Below, one piece after another: positions 59,001 through 64,000 of a stretch of 64,000 bases of DNA. The stretch lies in the NCBI GenBank assembly GCA_037951105.1, contig JBAMJV010008390.1, forward strand, positions 62,001-126,000, written 5' to 3'. Origin of the DNA: Echinarachnius parma. Taxonomy: Eukaryota > Echinodermata > Echinoidea > Clypeasteroida > Echinarachniidae. The stretch's first letter is position 1. Each line of letters starts with the position of its first letter. Under the pieces are notes generated by a model. The model searched no databases and had not been told where the DNA came from. It worked only from the letters and a program-made list of their open reading frames with translations. The position numbers were made by a program, and so were the translations under genes.

Positions 59001-61612
59001 TATTATTATAACTATCATATTCTAAGACATATTTTAAATGGCCAAGCATTCAACAGAGAATCAAAACAGTGGGGTAGCAACAGGAGGGGAGCACGTGCAA
59101 CGCGCCGATCCCATAATTTGACATATACAATAAAAAACATAAGGGGAAAATCCTTTTAAAAAATTACGAAACACATAGTGTGCACCCACTGCACCCTTAA
59201 ATTACATGTACTGTAGCATGCCCCCAATCAGTCCGATCACCCTTCGTCACTGTACATACACACATAAATAGGTATGATTGTATAATAGACCATAAACTCC
59301 AAACTTTCCCATCACTTTTCATTCTGATTTGTCAATTTCCCATTAAATATCAGAGTGTGTAAACATCCTCTTTCACTTCACACATCCAGCTCAATTTCAT
59401 TTGATTCCAATCCAATTTTATTAAAAAAGATACAAGTATCGTGAGAAAAAAAATACACGTGGTAGGCTCGGGGCGATTTAGTCCGTGAAACAGGGCGCGA
59501 AATGCCAAAAAAAGCCCCCGAAAGTCATAAAAGAGCCACCATAAAATTGCATAGAGTTCAATAGATAACAAATTTTAGAGTGTTTTTTTCATGCAGGCAA
59601 GCTTGAAAAGTAGCCACTGAATTTTTGTTTTTCCCCTGTACAAGTAGATGATTGTACTATTTGTTCCTCTTTCTAGGCTTTTCCATGGCAGCACTGCTAA
59701 AGCCAGGTCAAATATAGTACTTGACCAGATGTATACATGTACACAGCAAATTTTTATCATGGATTACATGAAAAGATTTACTTAAAATAATAACTTTTGT
59801 TTCCCATTGTCTCAAGTATGTAGTATACATAGCGATTCAAATACACATGTATGTATACATTTATAATCATTCAAGTACTTAAAAATGAGCGCTAATAACT
59901 AGTCTAATGTATACAACGGTCAAATCTTGCTCTAAACTATACTTATGTAGTAGTTTATGTCTTTTTTTACTTTCTTTGTTCACATGGGAAGTTTTTAATG
60001 ATTGGTTATGGCCATCAATGACCATTAAAATGTCACATAATTTTGTTTGGGTACTTCAATGAACAAGGATGTCCTGCTAATTTCATCACGGCCCATCGAA
60101 ACCCCTCCGTGTACGTGTACATCAAATAATAGTCACTTAACGGTTCATTAATCTCTTTTGATCTGTTCAACCAATACTCCTGTCAAGCATTCATTTTATA
60201 AGTGCATGCTAATTAATACCGTAATGCGATTAGTATCGCTAATCAATATACAATGTATTTATTCTAAAATCTCAGGCTTCAAAAGTTTATGCTCATACAC
60301 CATGTCAAAATCAGTGATGAATACAAAATCTTACGCCATAAAATTGTCAAGAATATTAATAATTAACATTTTGAATATATCAAAAAGACCCGACGCAGGA
60401 ATCAAAAGGTCCTCAATAGATCACACTGTATCTTAATCAAGGACAGGGAACAAAATTAAATTAATTTTCAGGGGCTATTTTCCAAGCTCGCTCCAAGCGG
60501 GCTAAAATTTGTTTTGAACAATTTGCAAGACCTCCTCTTATGATTTCGGGGGCTCTTTTTTACATTTCAGGCGCTAAAACGGCCAGAGCCCCCATGTATT
60601 TCCCCTCTAATTATATGTACAAATTTGTTTTTCATTGAACCCTTTGCAATTTACAAGGGCTCTTTTGTTATTTCCTGGGCTGTATCCCCTCTAGTCACTG
60701 TGTCCCCCCCCCCCCCCCCCGCCCAATTAAGAACTATCTGACACTAATTCCGTAATTCGACAATGTTGTTCAAAATTATCACAGGCTGGCTGGCCCAGGG
60801 CCACTTCAAAATCAACTTTTGGCCACCAAAATACACTAATGCGACATTTCACTGACTTGAATGGGCAACCTTATATTATGGATTGTTCATGTTTTTCTTT
60901 GTTCTGGGCCCTCGATTCAGTTTTTCGAGCCACCGGAATTTGAAGAAGAAAAACAAATTGTACTTGCCCGACAGGGCTACATGTAGATGGCAAACAAGTT
61001 TATCTTTAGCAATGTGCATTGTACCTCTCAGATGCTTGCCAGTCGTTCCTGTCCCTTTATTTATATATTTTTTAATAATCATAATTATTTGATATATTTT
61101 TTCACTGATTAAAGGGACTTAGTAACATTGTCAAATCCTCAAAATAAAATTTTAATTCTAGCGGTTCCCTCATACCTTGTTGTATTCGTATTAACAATAA
61201 AATCATGGGATCGGTTTCGGTTTTTCAAATTTCCCTTTCGTTACAAAGATATGTACGATCGAAGTATTCAGATAAGAAAAACTGTACAAAGTGAGTGCAG
61301 TGAGTTTAATAGTGAATATCACTTTGCATTTTCGCTCATTACTTGGCCATGCAATGTCCATTTGAGTTGAAATTTTCACACAATACCCTGTGGACATATG
61401 AGATAACAACAATATACATTGCATCAACCCTCCATCAATTTTTGCACATGTCAACAAAGTTACTAGATCCCTTTAAGATCCTTCTAACGCTAAAAATGAC
61501 AATGTGGTGTACTGTACCTCTCTGATGCTTGCCAGTTGTTCCTGTCCTTGCCACTCTGATTCATACGTTGACTCCATGGCCTCATACAGCATCTTGCTGG
61601 CTTGACTCATGG
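40629..61612 (-). CDS. Amph: Amphiphysin/BIN1-family protein, N-BAR core to C-terminal SH3 (5' end outside window or unrecognised)
   Basis: Coding exons on the minus strand: 61518-61612, 57705-57800, 51109-51207, 48405-48490, 46946-47099, 45772-45816, 43374-43617, 42557-42664, 41288-41389 and 40629-40709 (TGA 40629-40631). The BAR signature is clear (DDYQRKLLDQ, then KRGRKLIDYDSARHNLE, then ELNADLHEELPTLYD, then SRIPFYANTFQLL). After an acidic and Pro-rich linker, LPPGVLYK leads into the SH3 with ATHDYQPRDADELTLQKGD and DEGWLFGKKEG, ending GVFPENFTLRL. The family senses or makes membrane tubules (endocytosis, T-tubules), and its SH3 binds proline-rich partners such as dynamin. The N-terminal amphipathic helix and first ~60 residues are missing and should lie in upstream exons. 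No clathrin/AP2-binding insert was seen. The exon at 46946 has an apparent one-base frameshift. At least five of its regions are locally duplicated. Confidence 0.88.
40879..41050. mobile_element. MITE family D, copy 2
   Basis: Ends AGTCAAATCTGTGTATA and GAGAGGTTTGACT. Between the last two amphiphysin exons. Confidence 0.6.
41944..42140 (-). repeat. Two in-phase short copies of the amphiphysin pre-SH3 exon (candidate alternative cassettes)
   Basis: Segments 41944-42003 (60 bases) and 42084-42140 (57 bases) repeat the 3' end of exon 42557-42664. Each begins after an AAG acceptor with pyrimidines upstream, encodes a version of TTLVLKPKTNGDLPP, ends in YK at a gtaag or gtaac donor, and enters and exits in phase 0 like the main exon. 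Either could be used as an alternative to the main exon or in addition to it without breaking the frame. A fourth copy (42221 to about 42340) keeps its donor but has a two-base gain that breaks the frame. Confidence 0.55.
43870..44290 (-). repeat. Two partial copies of the amphiphysin Pro-rich linker exon
   Basis: Copies with first bases at 43963 and 44290 repeat the start of exon 43374-43617, including the GATACC entry and the run coding for VTAVLRP. The nearer copy has a one-base gain and a quick stop. The farther one has a TAG acceptor and stays open for about 48 codons, but has no clear donor. Confidence 0.65.
45190..45400. repeat. Minisatellite of ~22-base CCAACAGTCCTTTTYAGGAC units
   Basis: About eight imperfect units, some inverted at the left end (TAGAAAGGACTGTTGGTAG), in an amphiphysin intron. 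Confidence 0.7.
45861..46135. repeat. Interspersed repeat E, copy 1 (GGGCTCGACACTAGC..)
   Basis: Collinear with 51666-51955. It contains repeated GGCAAGTAAAAT blocks on both sides of an inverted GCTCGATCGGGCA centre. No coding potential seen. Confidence 0.6.
46655..46820. repeat. Head-to-head tRNA-like SINE pair (inverted repeat)
   Basis: Read on the minus strand, 46680-46748 is tRNA-like: A-box-like TGGCTCGATGGTTGA, an anticodon arm with loop CTAGCAA, and B-box GGTTTGATTCC. The stems contain mismatches, so it is not a good tRNA gene. A second copy of the B-box half follows in opposite orientation (46755-46790). The flanks GAGCAAAGAAAAATA and its complement extend the palindrome to about 55 bases per arm. 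This fits a tRNA-derived SINE that formed a foldback. Confidence 0.55.
46946..47099 (-). CDS. Amph: Amphiphysin last BAR exon with apparent frameshift
   Basis: The first part encodes SRIPFYANTFQLLSAAEST in the frame set by the previous exon. It then reaches an in-frame TAG at 47006-47008. Dropping one base near 47010-47020 gives FYEEVGKAKSSFSTIMGDL. This has the spacing of other amphiphysins and of the BAR paralogue in this window, and exits in the phase that the next exon (45772-45816) needs. The donor at 46944-46945 and acceptor at 47100-47101 are good. Either the sequence has an extra base or this allele is broken. A splicing explanation would need an intron of under 20 bases and is unlikely. 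Confidence 0.7.
47205..47828 (-). repeat. Four extra tandem copies of the amphiphysin SRIPFYANTF exon
   Basis: Upstream of the real exon in transcript order are copies ending at 47289, 47474, 47671 and 47828 (their first base), each with about 100 bases of flanking intron. All repeat the helix segment FYANTFQLLSAAESTFYEE with few changes; the farthest is the most diverged. Three keep a CCCAG acceptor, while the copy at 47671 has CAA instead. None has a strong GT donor at the expected point, and all read on into stop codons. As they stand they are probably decaying duplicates. Confidence 0.75.
48600..49070 (+). mobile_element. Possible decayed non-LTR retrotransposon fragment
   Basis: Conceptual pieces such as THVLFLITLRNFWGKIKIV followed by RIYLLN, and LHTYLHVFWTVF, resemble the C-terminal end of LINE reverse transcriptases (the 'H-FW-CP' region), but with stops and frame changes. 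50290-50600 may be a similar remnant. Weak evidence. Confidence 0.25.
49448..50168. mobile_element. TA-target element with 'TATAAGACGCAC' termini and nested palindrome
   Basis: Left end TACTGTAAAACTCCGTGTAT, right end the near-complement ending GAGTTTTACGGTA. The interior contains an inverted-repeat block (about 49590-49960) rich in GAATATTCAT, then a C-A-T homopolymer triplet (50042-50106). Confidence 0.65.
50042..50106. repeat. C-A-T homopolymer triplet
   Basis: About 23 C, then about 20 A, GA, then over 20 T. The A and T runs can pair as a hairpin. Inside the 49448 element; lengths are unreliable in most assemblies. Confidence 0.7.
50616..50698. repeat. 80-base TTAA micro-element, copy 3
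   Basis: Same core GTACAAAGTCTATGG and end GGAACGGGTTAA, in an amphiphysin intron. Confidence 0.6.
51666..51955. repeat. Interspersed repeat E, copy 2
   Basis: CAGGGCTCGACATTAAGC start, with GGGCAAGTAAAATTTCAT and TGCCCGATCGGGCAA blocks as in copy 1. Related fragments with 'CTTGCCCGACAGGGC' occur near 60960. Confidence 0.6.
52533..52619. repeat. 80-base TTAA micro-element, copy 4 (inverted)
   Basis: TTAACCCGTTCCCTCC start, core ATAGACTTTGTAC, end GGTTAA; opposite orientation to the other copies. Confidence 0.6.
52620..55637. other. Amphiphysin intron, unremarkable part
   Basis: Part of the 6.5-kb intron between exons 57705-57800 and 51109-51207. AT-rich with CATGTACATGT-type motifs. No exon or delimited element seen. 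Confidence 0.45.
55638..56068. mobile_element. TTAA MITE, family B, copy 3 (empty of nested insertion)
   Basis: 431 bases with TTAA at both ends, collinear with 19465-20542. In an amphiphysin intron. Confidence 0.78.
57499..57684. mobile_element. MITE family D, copy 3, next to an amphiphysin donor
   Basis: TA-GAGTCAAACCTGTGTATA through ACAGGTTTGACTG-TA. It lies about 20 bases from the donor of exon 57705-57800. Confidence 0.68.
57962..58127. mobile_element. TA-target short foldback with 'GTATTAACCGCAC' termini
   Basis: TACCGTATTTGCTGGTGTAT through ACCGACAAATACGGTA, with A and T runs in the middle. Similar in design to the 49448 element. Confidence 0.65.
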
Positions 61613-61740
61613 CTGTTATACAGGTAGGAGAAAGACAGTATACATTCATGAGTTAAGGGTAGTAGATAAATGCAATATCTTTAAAAGGGTTGGGGTGGGG
61701 GATGGGGTGGGGTGAAAGGGAGAGTGGTAGACCATAGACC

Positions 61741-61975
61741 CTTGCCACTCTTGATTCATACGTTGACTCCATGGCCTCATACAGCATCTTGCTGGCTTGA
61801 CTCATGGCTGTTATACAGGTAGGAGAATGACAGTATACATTCATGTGTTAAGGGTAGTAGATAAATGCAATATCTAAGGGTTGGGGCAGGGGATAGGGAT
61901 GGATGAATGGGGGAGTGGTAAGACCTTTGCCACTCTTGATTCATACGTTGACTCCATGGCCTCATACATTTCTAC
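61741..61975 (-). repeat. Two broken upstream copies of the amphiphysin 61518-61612 exon
   Basis: The copy with its first base at 61807 repeats the acceptor and the coding stretch for MSQASKMLYEAMESTYES, then has one extra base and loses the rest of the exon. The third copy (about 61921-61970) is shorter and has lost the acceptor context. The units of about 140-180 bases include a G-rich intronic stretch (for example 61685-61720). Confidence 0.75.
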
Positions 61976-64000
61976 TTGTAGGAGAAATACATTTGAGGTG
62001 AACATAGACAGGGAAACGGGACAGAGAGGAGAAAAAGGGGTAGTGTTTTTTTAAATTTTTTTTAACACTGTTGTAAAACATTCGTTATGATACCAAGATT
62101 ACCAACTCCCATGTCTAAACTTGCATCCATCACACAAATACACATGTTGCATTTACATGTATGTACATGTGCATGTATGCCAAACAAACAATATGTACCT
62201 GATAACAGACAGTTCTACATGTAAACATGATAGTACACTAACACACCTTGTTTCTATTTTTGGAAGGATCCTACATGTAACTATCCACACCCTTTAGCAA
62301 ATCCCTGATAATATTCTAACATCAAAGTTCAAACACTAAAAACAAACTGACAGTGCTGAACTTGTTTTGAACGATGTTACACTGTCTCATACATGTACAT
62401 GTATTCTTTACAGTGTCTACTCCTGTACCACCCATCCACACACTTTAATACATGACATACAAATAAAGTAAACAGATAACACCATGTACAATATATTTGT
62501 GTACATATACACACCTCGTCCTTTATCTATTCTGACTTTAACCCATCACCCACTCAATTTTACGATTTCCGTAGAAAGACCCATCATGTTCCCCAAAACA
62601 ATGGGTGAATAGAACACTGCCAATGACTGACAGCCTACACTTGCATGTCCAGTAGTACATGTACATAGGGGGCCATCTACAAAGTATGTACGCACAAGAG
62701 GGGGGAGGGGGGTTCACGCTGATGCGTACGCGACATTCAACCCCATGCATAAAAAGTGCATACAGGGGGGGAGGGGGGTCAATTTCGGACAATACTTTGC
62801 GTACATACTTTGTAGATGGCCCCATACCACATTGTTATGACCACTGGGTCTGATGGTAACATGATGGAATACAAAAGCCCTGTCCACCCCTGGACCTCCC
62901 CACCCACACATTTACTGACTACTGATATAAACACTATCAAACCATAGAGAAACAACATGTACAAGGTATAATATACAGACACTTTGTGTTTTCTATTTGT
63001 GGAAGCATCCTAAGTATCCACACCCCATCAACAAATCCCTGATCTATTCTGACTTAAAAATTGGCCATTGACTGACAGCATAAATACATGTAGATCAGCG
63101 GGATGATTTACACTGTCAGCAAACTATTGAGTATACTGCAAATACCCATCATTTTGTCAAGGGGCTACAATTTTTGTAAAAATTTGGATTGTGCCTGAAT
63201 TTCAGTGAAATTGTTTAAATCACAAATGTATGTTTGTGAACTGAATGTTCTACAACATTATCAACATAGTCCAGTGAAAAAAATGTACATATACATGTAA
63301 GTACATGTATGCAAAGCATTTATAATATGATTTTATGAAGTAGAAAATTTGTATTAAATAAGGATTGTATTGTAGCTGGGATGGAAAAATAAAATTTTAG
63401 AATAAATGGATCAAGGATAATTGCATTCGCTATTCAATTTCTTGTTCAAATAATAGAATCACTCAAATGTCAAATCTTGCAAAGTGTGTTGATTTCAAAT
63501 CGTGCAACACAAAGCTTCACCAATGACTATCTAGAGCTAATCCTTACAATAATAATGCTATCCGATGTATAACTCGAGGCAACAAGTATCGAGTTCATAT
63601 CTGGCCGGCCGTGTGTGTTATGTCACATGAAACCATCATCGAGGGATCTTGCCACGAGCGCCATAATGCTCATGTGTACTTGGCGGGGAGTCGACGTGAA
63701 GAATTTGACATATTCCCCGCCGAGTATCTCTTCATGTAATCATACACGCTCATTATCTGATAAAGTGCCTTGCTAGACCCCATCTGGGAATCCACGCCGT
63801 TGTCCGTCTTAATCTCGTCACCATCGTCTCTGGTGTCGCGTTGGACGGTGGCCAGCATTTATAATGCAGCAGTTACACATAATTGCTTGTTTATGACATC
63901 AGAGCACGGGGCTTGACTGACATACATGATACAACGTGTGAAATGGTACAGTAACGAGTAACTGGACAGGAAAGAGGGATTAATGAGGAATTCAGGGAAA
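61976..64000. other. Upstream amphiphysin intron / 5' region
   Basis: Should contain or precede the missing N-terminal BAR exons; none matching the N-BAR helix was found. An inverted repeat at 62669-62823 has arms GGGGCCATCTACAAAGTATG-like and a G-run centre. 63670-63858 (minus) is GC-richer and open, with 'SSKALYQIMSVYDYMKRYS', and could be an exon of unknown identity. Confidence 0.35.

Overview
This is a eukaryotic nuclear window from an AT-rich animal genome. It has spliced genes with GT-AG introns, a Pol III tRNA gene, abundant miniature transposons, and microsatellites with long homopolymers. The protein set (SMUG1, IQCB1/NPHP5, COX14 and an amphiphysin with a metazoan-type SH3 domain), the small introns and the TE load suggest a marine invertebrate such as an echinoderm, hemichordate or lophotrochozoan. 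The sequence alone does not settle the clade.

Layout: 1-6.2 kb holds stacked repeats and a tRNA-Thr(CGT) gene at 2633-2703. SMUG1 (uracil-DNA glycosylase, +) occupies 6200-8673 in two exons. IQCB1 (ciliary/centrosomal nephrocystin-5, -) runs from 23514 to 11115 in twelve coding exons. COX14 (cytochrome c oxidase assembly, +) is a single coding exon at 25393-25602, head to head with IQCB1. A BAR-domain gene without an SH3 (+) lies at 29411-34333 in nine exons. The convergent amphiphysin/BIN1-type gene (-) begins beyond the right edge and ends at 40629; ten coding exons from the BAR core to the terminal SH3 are visible. The two BAR genes share intron positions and phases, so they look like linked paralogues.

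The most unusual feature is local tandem duplication around exons. At least eight clusters lie in IQCB1, the BAR gene and amphiphysin, with two to five copies each. Most extra copies are broken, but three keep reading frame, phase and splice sites and could be mutually exclusive cassettes: a twin of IQCB1 exon 11 and two short versions of the amphiphysin pre-SH3 exon. Two otherwise conserved exons (IQCB1 exon 5 and the last BAR exon of amphiphysin) carry an apparent one-base frameshift, so sequence or assembly error must be considered for some of this.

The second theme is non-autonomous DNA transposons. Several can be delimited precisely: two TTAA-target families, hAT-like elements with 8-bp target duplications, several TA-target (mariner/pogo-like) families, and an 80-bp TTAA micro-element. 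One TTAA element holds a nested TA-target insertion that can be dated relative to its host using an empty copy elsewhere in the window. Four elements end within 3-36 bases of a coding exon's splice donor, and in IQCB1 intron 3 the transposon boundary lies inside the donor motif itself.
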